Shown one piece after another: positions 15,889-24,180 of a stretch of DNA of 64,000 nucleotides; the stretch's first letter is position 1, and every line of letters begins with the position of its first letter. This DNA is from Deltaproteobacteria bacterium (GTDB taxonomy: Bacteria; Desulfobacterota; Desulfobacteria; Desulfobacterales; UBA5852): positions 40,707 to 104,706 of the forward strand of contig JAHLLS010000020.1 in NCBI GenBank assembly GCA_020444045.1, written 5' to 3'. Made by a program: the position numbers and the translations under genes. The notes under the pieces are model-generated. The model saw only the letters and a list, made by a program, of their open reading frames with translations, did no database searches and was not told the origin of the DNA.

Positions 15889-18165
15889 ATGTCCATGTCG
15901 AATGCTCCCGCCACCGATCGTGATACCGGCCCGACAGGGGGCGCTGCCGCCGCTTTGCCTGAGATGCTTCGCCACCGGGCAGCTCGGGAGGCTTTGGGGC
16001 ACAGTTTCCTTTTATTGGCCTTCTTTTATGCCGTAAATCCAGCTGGCGCCTTAATTGACAGCCTTTGGCGCATCATTCCGGCAGCTGCCGTGCTGACGGC
16101 CGTCCATGGATTGCTGTGGCGCCATCTGCACCGCAACCGCCTTCCGGGCGCTCCGGTCATTGCTTCGCGGTTAGGGGCGGCCAACCGGATTACCTTGCTG
16201 CGGGGTCTTCTGATCAGCCTGACGGCTGGCTTTCTTTTCGATAACACCGGGGGCGATCCCGCGGCCTCGGCCTTCCTTGCCTGGCTGCCGGGGGGGCTGT
16301 ACCTGACGGCCGCCGTGCTGGACGGGGTGGACGGCGCCTGGGCCCGACGGACCGGAACCACGACGCCTCTGGGACAGACCCTGGACGTCCAATTCGACGC
16401 CCTGGGCGTTATGGTGGCATGCGCCGTGGCGGTGAGCACACGACGTCTGCCCGCCTATTATCTGGTAGCGGGTGCGGCCTATTACCTTTTTCAGCTGGGC
16501 CTCTGTTGCCGGCGCCGACGGGGAAAGCCGATCTACCCCGCCGGTTCGCGAACTTTTGCCCGCCTTATGGCCGGTTTTCAAATGGGCTTCCTGGGCATTG
16601 CCCTGCTGCCGATTTTTACCGATAAGGTTCTGGCGGTTGTGGCTCCGGTTTTCTTGCTGCCTCTGTTGGCGGGCTTTGTCTGGGACTGGTGGGTCATGCG
16701 GGGGCGTATCGACGCCATCGCGATCCGCCGTTGGGAGACACGGGTCCTGACCCTTTCTGCCAAAGCTCCGCCTGTTTTACGCGGCGGCCTTCTGGTGGCG
16801 GGGGGAGGGATGCTGATATCTTCACCGGGCGCCCCCTTTTCGGGCAGTTTGTTCGTCCCTGCCGGGTTGGGACTCATGGTGGTGGCGGGTGTCGCAGGCC
16901 GCACGGCCGCCCTGCTGCTGAGCCTTGTCCTGGCCTATCGGGCTTCGGTGGCGGGGATTTCCCCCTTGTTGATGACGACGATGGTTGGCACCCTGCTTAT
17001 CCTGCTGACCGGCACCGGCGCCGGATCCCTCTGGCGGCCGGAGGACGCTTTTCTGCTGGAGAAACCCGTTGACGGAGAGCCGTCTCAGCATTTAGGCTCC
17101 CGCATGCGGAGGAAAGACACCCGTTTGGGCTTATCGCCCATGAACCGTTTTTCCTTCCGGTCGACGGTCGTCAAACTTCTGATCGTCATGGCCGTGGCCG
17201 GCCTTCTATACTGGGCCTGGCGGGGTGTTTCCCTTGATGTGGTGGTGTCTGCCATCGGCCGCTGGAGATGGTTCCAATGGCTGCTGTTTGCCGTCCTCAA
17301 CCTCTTCATCCTGGGTGCCATGTGCTGGCGCTGGTCTTTCATTTTAAGGCAAATGGGGCATCCGGTGGGATTTGCAGCGTTGATCCGCTGCCGCATGGGG
17401 GCCAATTTCCTGAGTTACATCACACCCGGACCTCAGTTCGGTGGTGAGCCGTTCCAGGTGTATTGTCTGGTCACGCGCCATCAGGTCCCTGCCGAGGCGG
17501 CCTCGGCGTCCGTGGCCGTCGATCGCCTGCTCGAACTGATGGGCACGCTCCTGTTTTTGTCGCTTGGTGGGATCATTGTCCTTCCGTCCTTGGTGGAAAA
17601 CAGTGCCGTCATGCTGACGGTAGTGGCGGTCATGGCCGGCGTGGTGCTAATCATCGGCGTTTTGCTATACGCGCTTGCCACGGGGGGCGCTCCTCTCAGC
17701 CGGCTGATCGGACGGGCCGTGCAATGGATCGGGTGGCAGAAGGGCGTCCCGACGCTGGTCGCTTTCCTGCAGGCCGGGGAGCGCCAGGCGTCCGGTATTT
17801 TGACGAACCGGTTTTGCGGATGGTATGCTTTGGGCGGTCTGCTGCAGTGGTCGGGCTTCCTGGCCGAACTCTGGATCATCTACGCTTTTATTGGGACCCC
17901 CCTCAGCGCTTATGCGCTGCTGACCGTGGCCGTGGCAGCCCGGCTGGCGTTCCTGCTGCCCCTGCCCGGCGGCCTCGGGGCGTTGGAAGCCAGCCAGATG
18001 CTGGCATTGACCAGCCTGGGCGGTGATCCCGCGGCGGCCGCCGCGGCCTGTGGCATCATGCGGGTGCGCGACCTGATGGTGATCTCGACCGGTGCGGGAT
18101 TGGCCTTGCGCTGGCGGCAGTCGTCCCATGCGAAGACACCGGTTCGGCCGCCGGATGCTGCCTGA
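15889..18165 (+). CDS. Fusion of CDP-alcohol phosphatidyltransferase and LPG-synthase-like membrane domain
   Basis: A polytopic protein of about 758 residues. The first half carries the complete CDP-alcohol phosphotransferase motif, D-GV-DG-AW-AR, eight residues, G-QTL-D-VQF-D, near residues 145-170. This enzyme class joins a CDP-activated lipid to an alcohol. From about residue 410 the second half resembles the UPF0104 / lysylphosphatidylglycerol-synthase membrane family (FILRQMGHPVGFAALIRCRM, then PGPQFGGEPFQVY and LPLPGGLGALEASQ). The frame is open upstream to 15685, but those residues look non-coding and overlap the divergent gene; I chose 15889, with 15895 as an alternative and no strong ribosome binding site for either. 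It heads the cluster to 23975. Confidence 0.8.
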   Translation: MSMSNAPATDRDTGPTGGAAAALPEMLRHRAAREALGHSFLLLAFFYAVNPAGALIDSLWRIIPAAAVLTAVHGLLWRHLHRNRLPGAPVIASRLGAANRITLLRGLLISLTAGFLFDNTGGDPAASAFLAWLPGGLYLTAAVLDGVDGAWARRTGTTTPLGQTLDVQFDALGVMVACAVAVSTRRLPAYYLVAGAAYYLFQLGLCCRRRRGKPIYPAGSRTFARLMAGFQMGFLGIALLPIFTDKVLAVVAPVFLLPLLAGFVWDWWVMRGRIDAIAIRRWETRVLTLSAKAPPVLRGGLLVAGGGMLISSPGAPFSGSLFVPAGLGLMVVAGVAGRTAALLLSLVLAYRASVAGISPLLMTTMVGTLLILLTGTGAGSLWRPEDAFLLEKPVDGEPSQHLGSRMRRKDTRLGLSPMNRFSFRSTVVKLLIVMAVAGLLYWAWRGVSLDVVVSAIGRWRWFQWLLFAVLNLFILGAMCWRWSFILRQMGHPVGFAALIRCRMGANFLSYITPGPQFGGEPFQVYCLVTRHQVPAEAASASVAVDRLLELMGTLLFLSLGGIIVLPSLVENSAVMLTVVAVMAGVVLIIGVLLYALATGGAPLSRLIGRAVQWIGWQKGVPTLVAFLQAGERQASGILTNRFCGWYALGGLLQWSGFLAELWIIYAFIGTPLSAYALLTVAVAARLAFLLPLPGGLGALEASQMLALTSLGGDPAAAAAACGIMRVRDLMVISTGAGLALRWRQSSHAKTPVRPPDAA

Positions 18166-18237
18166 TGCCTTGCGCCGTCGTGGAAACGGATCGAACCGGC
18201 CCGACCTTTTTTTACCTCAAACGCTAAAGGTGCCCTA

Positions 18238-18975
18238 TTGAATCCTGCGCGAAGTGCTTCCATGGAAGAACTGGCACGCGAACTAAACCGTGTGGCAGCG
18301 ACCTTGCACCATCCGGAGCGGCCGTTCGTGACGGTCAGCTATGCCCAGAGCATCGACGGCAGCATCGCTACCCGCCGACGTCGTCCCCTGCCCATCAGCG
18401 GACCGGGCGCCATGCGTATGACCCACGGCCTCCGCGCCCTGCATGACGGCATCCTGGTGGGCATCGAAACCGTTCTGGCGGACGATCCCCAACTCAGCGT
18501 GCGGCTGGTGGAAGGGCCCCATCCCCAGCCGGTGGTGCTGGACACCCGCCTGCGCACCCCCTTGGAGGCCCGCCTGCTAAAGGGCGAGAACGGGCGGCCC
18601 TGGCTGGTGGGCGCGATGGAAAACCCGCAAGACAAGGTAAAGGCCATAACCGCTGCCGGAGCCGATGTGCTGCCCTGCCGGCGGGAGGAGAACAACGGTC
18701 GGCTGGATTTGACGCAAACCCTGAGGCTACTCCACAAGCGGGGCATCCGGCGGCTCATGGTGGAGGGCGGCGCGCGTGTGATTACCAGTTTTGTTCGGGC
18801 ACAGCTGGTGGACCTTTTCATCATCACCATCGCCCCTAAACTGGTGGGAGGGCTCCAGGTGATGACAGCGCCCCCCAATGGATCCGAGGCCCCCATGGCA
18901 CTGACCGAAATCCACTACGACCGATTGGAAGACGACCTGGTCCTCTGGGCCCGGCCGGACTGGCGGGATCCATGA
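18238..18975 (+). CDS. RibD C-terminal-domain reductase (stand-alone)
   Basis: A 245-residue protein of the dihydrofolate-reductase-like RibD_C family, without the deaminase domain of bacterial RibD. The motifs VTVSYAQSIDGSIA, GLRALHDGILVGIETVLADDPQLSVR and MVEGGARVITSF are the NADPH and substrate-binding signatures. Stand-alone members reduce the ribosyl side chain of 2,5-diamino-6-ribosylamino-pyrimidinone phosphate in archaeal-type riboflavin synthesis; others act in pathways unknown. The TTG start at 18238 is preceded by AAAGGTG; an ATG at 18262 is the alternative. It overlaps the next gene by ATGA. Confidence 0.85.
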   Translation: MNPARSASMEELARELNRVAATLHHPERPFVTVSYAQSIDGSIATRRRRPLPISGPGAMRMTHGLRALHDGILVGIETVLADDPQLSVRLVEGPHPQPVVLDTRLRTPLEARLLKGENGRPWLVGAMENPQDKVKAITAAGADVLPCRREENNGRLDLTQTLRLLHKRGIRRLMVEGGARVITSFVRAQLVDLFIITIAPKLVGGLQVMTAPPNGSEAPMALTEIHYDRLEDDLVLWARPDWRDP

Positions 18976-20009
18976 AAAATCGTCGTCTTTACTTTGAACA
19001 ACCCTTTGTCTGTTCTGTCCGGGAAGAACCGCTGCCCGAAGCCCGGGAAGATCAACTCCTGGTCCGGACCACTTGTTCCGCGATCAGCGCCGGGACGGAA
19101 ATGCTGGTTTTTCAGGGTCGCTTTCCAGCGGGGATGATGCTGGATGCGTCCCTGCCGTCCTTGGCCGGGCAGCCTTTCGCTTACCCCCTGGCTTACGGCT
19201 ATAGCAGCGTGGGGACGGTGGTGGCGGCCGGGCCCCTGGCTGACCCGGCCTGGGTCGGTGCGCGTGTATTTGCCTTCCAGCCCCACCAGAGCCATTTCGT
19301 GGCGCAAGCGGCGGAGCTGATCCGGGTGCCGCCGGAGGTGTCCGATGATGATGCTGTTTTTCTGGCCGCTATGGAGACGGCGGTCAACCTGGTCATGGAC
19401 GGGCGGCCGGTCATCGGTGAGCGGGTCTTTATGATGGGGCAGGGCATCATCGGTCTTCTTGCTACCGCTCTGCTGGCGCGTTTCCCGCTGGAAGCCCTTG
19501 CGGTTCTGGAACGCTGGCCCCTGCGGCGGCAGGCGGCTCTCGATATGGGGGCCGGGGCGGCCTGGGCCGGCGATGAACCGGATTGGATCGATGCAGCCGC
19601 CATGGTGTTCAACCGCCAGGCAGCGGACGGTGGAGCCGATTTGATCTTCGAGGTTTCCGGGCAGCCGGCCATGCTCGACACGGCCATCGCGTGGGCGGGG
19701 TTCGGGGGGCGTATTGTCGTAGGCTCGTGGTACGGCACCAAGACGGCCCCCATCGATCTGGGCGGCCGTTTTCACCGCAACCGCCTGCGGCTGATATCCA
19801 GCCAGGTCAGCACCCTGGCCCCGGAATTTACCGGCCGCTGGACCAAACAGCGGCGGCTGGCGGCAACCTGGAAGTGCCTCGCTCGAGTGCGGCCGTCGCA
19901 GTTGATCACCCATCGATTTGGAATCGAGAGCGCCCAACAGGCCTACGAACAGGTGGCCGAACGGCCCGGGGAGACATTGCAGGTACTGCTGACATACGGA
20001 GAGCCCTGA
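18972..20009 (+). CDS. Medium-chain dehydrogenase/reductase family protein
   Basis: A 345-residue oxidoreductase of the zinc-alcohol-dehydrogenase-like superfamily. CSAISAGTEM near residue 35 and YGYSSVGTVVAAG near 76-88 match the catalytic domain, and MGQGIIGLLATALLA near residues 156-170 is the nucleotide-binding turn. The first Cys-containing position is present (TTCSAISAGTE), but the conserved GHE segment of true zinc alcohol dehydrogenases is replaced by GYSS, so it is probably not a classical alcohol dehydrogenase; BchC-like and threonine-dehydrogenase-like relatives exist. Its place between the reductase and pterin genes suggests it acts on the same pathway intermediate. Confidence 0.8.
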   Translation: MKNRRLYFEQPFVCSVREEPLPEAREDQLLVRTTCSAISAGTEMLVFQGRFPAGMMLDASLPSLAGQPFAYPLAYGYSSVGTVVAAGPLADPAWVGARVFAFQPHQSHFVAQAAELIRVPPEVSDDDAVFLAAMETAVNLVMDGRPVIGERVFMMGQGIIGLLATALLARFPLEALAVLERWPLRRQAALDMGAGAAWAGDEPDWIDAAAMVFNRQAADGGADLIFEVSGQPAMLDTAIAWAGFGGRIVVGSWYGTKTAPIDLGGRFHRNRLRLISSQVSTLAPEFTGRWTKQRRLAATWKCLARVRPSQLITHRFGIESAQQAYEQVAERPGETLQVLLTYGEP

Positions 20010-20195
20010 GGTTCAAAGGTTTTTGCTCTTAGCTTTCAGGTGTGGCTATAATTTCACATGATCAATCATACATCCGGATCGAAGTTGTTCCTTTTCTTGA
20101 ATGCTCAAGAGAAGATGGAGCCGTATAAAGTCCTTAAGCCGTCACAGCCTCGAAGGCGGGAGTCTACGACCCCATTGAAATAACTGGATTCCCTC

Positions 20196-20855
20196 ATGGA
20201 AAGTCTTCCCATAGCATCGACGGTCCTGCGTATCATCGCCTGGGTGACAATCCTTTTTCAGCTCGGGCTTTTGGCAGCGGCGCCGATTCCCAGTCCGGTG
20301 TCGTCCCGGCGGGTGTGGACGCAGCGTGCAGGAGAGGAGGCGTCTTCTGCCGGTGACCGGCCAACCGATCCTTTCGCGGCACGGCTGCTGCCTGTTTTGG
20401 CCCTGGCCGGTCTGTTGGCGGTCGTCATCGCCGTCATCTGGCCCGGGGGCGCAGCGGAATATCTTCTTCCGGCGGGGACGCGCGCGCCGGCCTGGCTGAC
20501 CGCGATCAGCGGGGCCTGCCTCGTGGCGGGCAACGTGCTGATTGCCGTGGCGGTCTTTACCCTGAAACGCCGTGCGGTTTTCGATGACGCGGGACAGAGC
20601 CAACAGTTGGTGACCGGGGGTGTTTTTGGTTTCATGCGGCACCCCATCGCAGGCGGCCTGGGGTTGCTCTATTTGGGGTTTTTTCTGGCGCTGCCCAGCC
20701 CTTTGTTGATGGGTGGTCTGATATGCTTCGGATGGCACCAGCAACGCCGACTGGCGGCGGAAGAAGGTCTGCTGAAAAATCGATTTGGGTCGTCTTACAG
20801 GCAATATCGCTGGCGGGTGGGGCGCTTCTGGCCAAAATGGCCCAGGCACCCATGA
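20196..20855 (+). CDS. ICMT/PEMT-like membrane methyltransferase
   Basis: A 219-residue membrane protein with about five hydrophobic segments. Near the C-terminus it has GGVFGFMRHPIAGGLGLLYLG, and the final RLAAEEGLLKNRFGSSYRQY then RFWP. RHP-x3-G and EE-x-L-x4-G-x2-Y are the signature of isoprenylcysteine/phospholipid N-methyltransferase-like enzymes, which use S-adenosylmethionine on membrane substrates. It lies in the putative lipid cluster, so a lipid-linked product is the likely substrate. The preceding 186 bases show no feature. Confidence 0.75.
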   Translation: MESLPIASTVLRIIAWVTILFQLGLLAAAPIPSPVSSRRVWTQRAGEEASSAGDRPTDPFAARLLPVLALAGLLAVVIAVIWPGGAAEYLLPAGTRAPAWLTAISGACLVAGNVLIAVAVFTLKRRAVFDDAGQSQQLVTGGVFGFMRHPIAGGLGLLYLGFFLALPSPLLMGGLICFGWHQQRRLAAEEGLLKNRFGSSYRQYRWRVGRFWPKWPRHP

Positions 20856-20890
20856 CGTAGAAAAGGTTTTTGATAGAAAGGAGCAGGGAT

Positions 20891-21271
20891 ATGTACACGT
20901 TGGCCGTCAGCCGCGCTTTCGAGGCGCGTCATTTTCTGGTGGGCGGCGACTGGGGAGCCGAAAACGAACCCCATGTCCATGCCTATCGCGCGGAGGTGCG
21001 CTTGGCAGCAGATGACCTGGACCGGCACGGCTACATCGTCGATCTGGAGGACTTGGAAGCCCTGCTGGACCGGATCGTCCACCATTACCGGGGTCGGCTG
21101 TTGAACGACCTGCCGGAATTCGCGGGCCTCAACCCCAGCATCGAGCACTTCAGCCGCTGCTTCTTCGATCATCTGGTCGAAGGACTTACACGCGAACGAT
21201 TTGCTTCGGTAGAAGTGCGCCTCTGGGAAACCGCCGATGCATGGGCCTCATACCGGGAGCGCTTCCGGTGA
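20891..21271 (+). CDS. 6-pyruvoyl-tetrahydropterin synthase family protein, Cys-to-Glu variant
   Basis: A 126-residue T-fold protein. Zinc ligands are visible as AFEARH near residue 12 and the HVH pair in ENEPHVHAY. The catalytic Cys four residues before the first His of the pair is Glu here (E-N-E-P-H), as in the PTPS-III type described from Plasmodium and some bacteria. The substrate-anchoring Glu is in VRLWETADAWASY, and PSIEHFSR supplies the other conserved Glu. Such proteins convert dihydroneopterin triphosphate to pterin products. AGGAG precedes the ATG at 20891. It overlaps the glycosyltransferase start. Confidence 0.85.
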   Translation: MYTLAVSRAFEARHFLVGGDWGAENEPHVHAYRAEVRLAADDLDRHGYIVDLEDLEALLDRIVHHYRGRLLNDLPEFAGLNPSIEHFSRCFFDHLVEGLTRERFASVEVRLWETADAWASYRERFR

Positions 21272-22347
21272 AGATCGGGCTGATCATCTACGGCCGCCTG
21301 GACACGCTTACCGGCGGTTACCTCTACGACCGTCAGATGGTGGCGGCTCTGGAGGAGCGCGGGCACCGGGTGGCGGTGGTGAGTCTGCCGGCATGCCATT
21401 ACTCTGGACGACTGGCCCTCAATTTTCAGCCTCAAAAGCTGGCGGCCCTGGTGCCGGACGGTCTGGATCTCCTGCTCCAGGACGAGCTCTGCCACCCCTC
21501 CCTGATCCGTTTCAACGGCCCGCGGGGCGGCCGTCCCTATCCCGTGGTGACGGTGGTGCACCAGGTGATGTGCGACGAACCTCGGGCCCCCTGGCAAAAT
21601 CGCCTGCTGCGCCGGGTGGAGAAGCGCTATCTAGACGGGGTGGACGGCTTCATCTTCAATTCCGGTAATACCCGGAAGACGGTCTGGCGCCTGACCGCCA
21701 ACGATCGCCCGCATGTGGTGGCCCCGCCGGGGGGCGACCGACTGGGACCCCGCCCGACGACCAGGACCGTTGCGCTCTGGGGCCAGGACAGCGGACCGCT
21801 GCGCCTTTTTTTTCTGGGCAATCTCATCCCCCGCAAGGGTCTGCTGCCCTTGATAGACGCCCTGGCGGGCCTGCCGCGGGAGGCCTGGGCGCTGCGGGTG
21901 GCGGGTCGCATGGACATGGACCGGGCGTATGTCCGGCGGGTCCGGCATGCCATTCAATACTGGGGTCTCACGGATCGGGTTCGGTTGCTGGGGCCGCGGC
22001 AAGGCCCCCGGCTGGTGGACGACCTATCCCGGGCTCAGGTGCTCTGCATGCCCTATGCCTACGAGGGCTTCGGCATGGCCACGTTGGAGGCCCAGGGGTT
22101 CGGGTTGCCGGTGATCGGCTGCCGGGCGGGTGCCACCCTGGAACTGATCGACGACGGGACTAACGGCTATCTGGTGAATCCCGGCGACCATGCCGCCGTG
22201 CGGCGGGCCGTGACCGATCTGCACAATGACCGGACCGCCTTGGCCAAGATGAGTCTGGCCGCCCGGCATCGTTTCGACGCGCATCCCGGCTGGGAGGCCA
22301 CCATGGGCCGCCTGGCAGACTTTCTGGAAGATCTGGTGTCGCCATGA
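21268..22347 (+). CDS. GT4-family glycosyltransferase
   Basis: A 359-residue retaining glycosyltransferase of the GT-B fold. The N-terminus reads KIGLIIYGRLDTLTGGYLYDRQM, FLGNLIPRKGLLPLIDAL opens the C-terminal domain, and the E-x7-E motif is in YEGFGMATLEAQGFGLPVIG. The GTG at 21268 overlaps the pterin-synthase stop (GTGA) and gives the best family N-terminus; an ATG at 21241 is also in frame. The sugar donor and acceptor are not readable. Its position suggests glycosylation of the cluster's lipid- or pterin-linked product. Confidence 0.87.
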   Translation: MKIGLIIYGRLDTLTGGYLYDRQMVAALEERGHRVAVVSLPACHYSGRLALNFQPQKLAALVPDGLDLLLQDELCHPSLIRFNGPRGGRPYPVVTVVHQVMCDEPRAPWQNRLLRRVEKRYLDGVDGFIFNSGNTRKTVWRLTANDRPHVVAPPGGDRLGPRPTTRTVALWGQDSGPLRLFFLGNLIPRKGLLPLIDALAGLPREAWALRVAGRMDMDRAYVRRVRHAIQYWGLTDRVRLLGPRQGPRLVDDLSRAQVLCMPYAYEGFGMATLEAQGFGLPVIGCRAGATLELIDDGTNGYLVNPGDHAAVRRAVTDLHNDRTALAKMSLAARHRFDAHPGWEATMGRLADFLEDLVSP

Positions 22348-23975
22348 CCCGTTTCCCGCGACAGTCCCAACGGCTTCCGGTCCTGCTCGGGTTCGGGTTG
22401 GCCTGGGTGTTGCTGAATCTTTTCCTCACCATCGATTTTCCCCTGCCCAGCGCCTTTACGTTTAAACCCCTTCTGCCTTCCCTGGACGTCTGGGGCCTGC
22501 TGCTGGTGCTGTGCTTCCTGGCCTGGCGAAGGGTGCCTTTCACGGCCCGGGTTTACCTGCCCCTGATCGGGCTGCTGGTCTTCGGGCGCCTGTTCCGCCT
22601 GGGGGACGTTATCATGCCGGTTTACTTCAACCGGCCCTTCAACCTTTACATGGACGTGGGCTACCTGCCCGGCCTGGGGCACCTCCTGGCGAATTCATTC
22701 TCAACGCTGGAGCTGGCACTCTATGGGGCGATCGCAATGGGACTGGTGGCGGCCCTGCTCTGGCTCCTGTGGCGGGGATTGCGCGCCGCGCACGTCTTCT
22801 TCCAGGCTGCGGCGGCGCGGCGCGGATTTGTGGCCTTGACGATCGCCATGGTGCTTCTGCTGGGTGCCCACCGGACCGGCTATTGGCCCCGGGGGCTGGG
22901 ACCGCCGGCCGTCTCCACGGCGCCGCGGGTGGCGGCGGAGGTCGCCTTTATCGCCAACATCCGCCAAATCCGCCAGCAGGGGCTTTCCGCCGTGCAGATG
23001 GCCGAAACCGCCATTCCGGATTACCAGGCCCCCCTGGCCGGGCTGAACGGCCGCAATGTCTACCTCTTCCTGATCGAGTCATACGGCCAGACTCTTTTCG
23101 GAAACCCTGCCCACCGGCAGGCATTTGCCCGGACCTTGGCGCGATGGGAAGCCGACCTTCACCGGGGCGGCTATGCCGTCTGCTCCCGCTACATGCGATC
23201 GCCCACCTTCGGCGGAGCTTCCTGGCTGGCCTTCGGGACCTTGGAGAGCGGGGTCTGGCTGCCGAATCAATTGCGCTACGGCTATCTGGTGGCCAGCCGG
23301 GTGCCGCCCCTGGCAAATTACTTCGAAAAGGCCGGCTACCGAACGGTTTCGGTCATGCCCGGCACCACCATGCCCTGGCCTGAGGGGCGCTATTTCGGCT
23401 ACCAGAAGGAATACCAGGCCCGGGACCTGGACTACCGTGGACCGGCCTTCGGGTTCGCGCCCATGCCCGACCAGTTCGTGCTGGACCGGATCTACCGTGA
23501 AGAAATAACCCAACGCGCTGCGCCGCTTTTTATCCGCTACGTGCTCGTGAGCACCCATGCCCCCTTTCACCGGCAGCCGCGATTTCTGGCGGACTGGGAC
23601 CGGATCGGAGACGGCCGTGTCTACCACACGATGGACCCGATCGTCTTCCCCAACAACTGGCCCGACCTGACCGAGGCCTTCGGCGCTTATCTGACATCCA
23701 TCGACACCGAATTGACCGTGCTGGGGGATTACCTCACCCGCTTCGATCACGGCGATGCGCTCATCATCATCCTGGGGGACCACCAGCCCAACGCCCACAT
23801 CACCGGCCCGGAGGCACCCTCCCTAGTGCCGGTGCACGTCATCAGCCGTCAGGCGTCGACCCTGGAACCTTTCCGGCAGATGGGATTTACGCCGGGGGTC
23901 ATTCCCCCCGACACCCCGCCGTTTGCCGGCATGCAGGAATTTCTGCCCGCCTTCCTGGCGGCCTATAGCCGTTGA
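22344..23975 (+). CDS. Membrane-anchored sulfatase/LTA-synthase-like transferase
   Basis: A 543-residue protein with four to five membrane helices in the first 180 residues, then an alkaline-phosphatase-superfamily domain. FLIESYGQTL (metal-ligand Glu), the probable nucleophile in MRSPTFGGASW, and IILGDHQPNAHI (Asp-His metal ligands) follow the lipoteichoic-acid synthase / phosphoethanolamine transferase layout. Such enzymes transfer phospho-head groups from a phospholipid to a sugar or lipid on the outer side of the inner membrane. It starts within the glycosyltransferase stop codon (ATGA) and ends the cluster. Confidence 0.8.
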   Translation: MTRFPRQSQRLPVLLGFGLAWVLLNLFLTIDFPLPSAFTFKPLLPSLDVWGLLLVLCFLAWRRVPFTARVYLPLIGLLVFGRLFRLGDVIMPVYFNRPFNLYMDVGYLPGLGHLLANSFSTLELALYGAIAMGLVAALLWLLWRGLRAAHVFFQAAAARRGFVALTIAMVLLLGAHRTGYWPRGLGPPAVSTAPRVAAEVAFIANIRQIRQQGLSAVQMAETAIPDYQAPLAGLNGRNVYLFLIESYGQTLFGNPAHRQAFARTLARWEADLHRGGYAVCSRYMRSPTFGGASWLAFGTLESGVWLPNQLRYGYLVASRVPPLANYFEKAGYRTVSVMPGTTMPWPEGRYFGYQKEYQARDLDYRGPAFGFAPMPDQFVLDRIYREEITQRAAPLFIRYVLVSTHAPFHRQPRFLADWDRIGDGRVYHTMDPIVFPNNWPDLTEAFGAYLTSIDTELTVLGDYLTRFDHGDALIIILGDHQPNAHITGPEAPSLVPVHVISRQASTLEPFRQMGFTPGVIPPDTPPFAGMQEFLPAFLAAYSR

Positions 23976-24180
23976 ACAGCCGGCGATGGCGCCGAATTGC
24001 CTCTGCCCACGCACTATTGACACCTTTATTTGTGTTGTTAGCGTACTCAAATAAGTACTGCTTTTATTCTATCTTCTAATTCTTAAAAAATTCAGAAAAT
24101 TAGGATTCTATCATCATTTATGAAAAGTACTTCATCAACCGCGTGGATGCATTATTCTATCGCTAATGGAGGGATTTTAA
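23976..24180 (+). promoter_or_regulatory. AT-rich regulatory region upstream of the alkylsulfatase
   Basis: Base composition drops sharply to AT-rich here. TTGACA (24017-24022) could be a -35 box, with no good -10 at the usual distance. GTACT-N6-AGTAC (24043-24058) is a short inverted repeat, and AAGTACTT, a palindrome with the same half-site, recurs near 24123-24132. This spacing suggests an operator used by a regulator of the hydrolase genes. A strong ribosome binding site (GGAGGG) closes the region. Confidence 0.4.

Noticed and set aside
24000..24014. TGGCGCCGAATTGCC-like sequence near 23985 considered as a sigma-54 promoter of the alkylsulfatase
   Set aside because: The GG-to-GC spacing is nine rather than the required ten bases.
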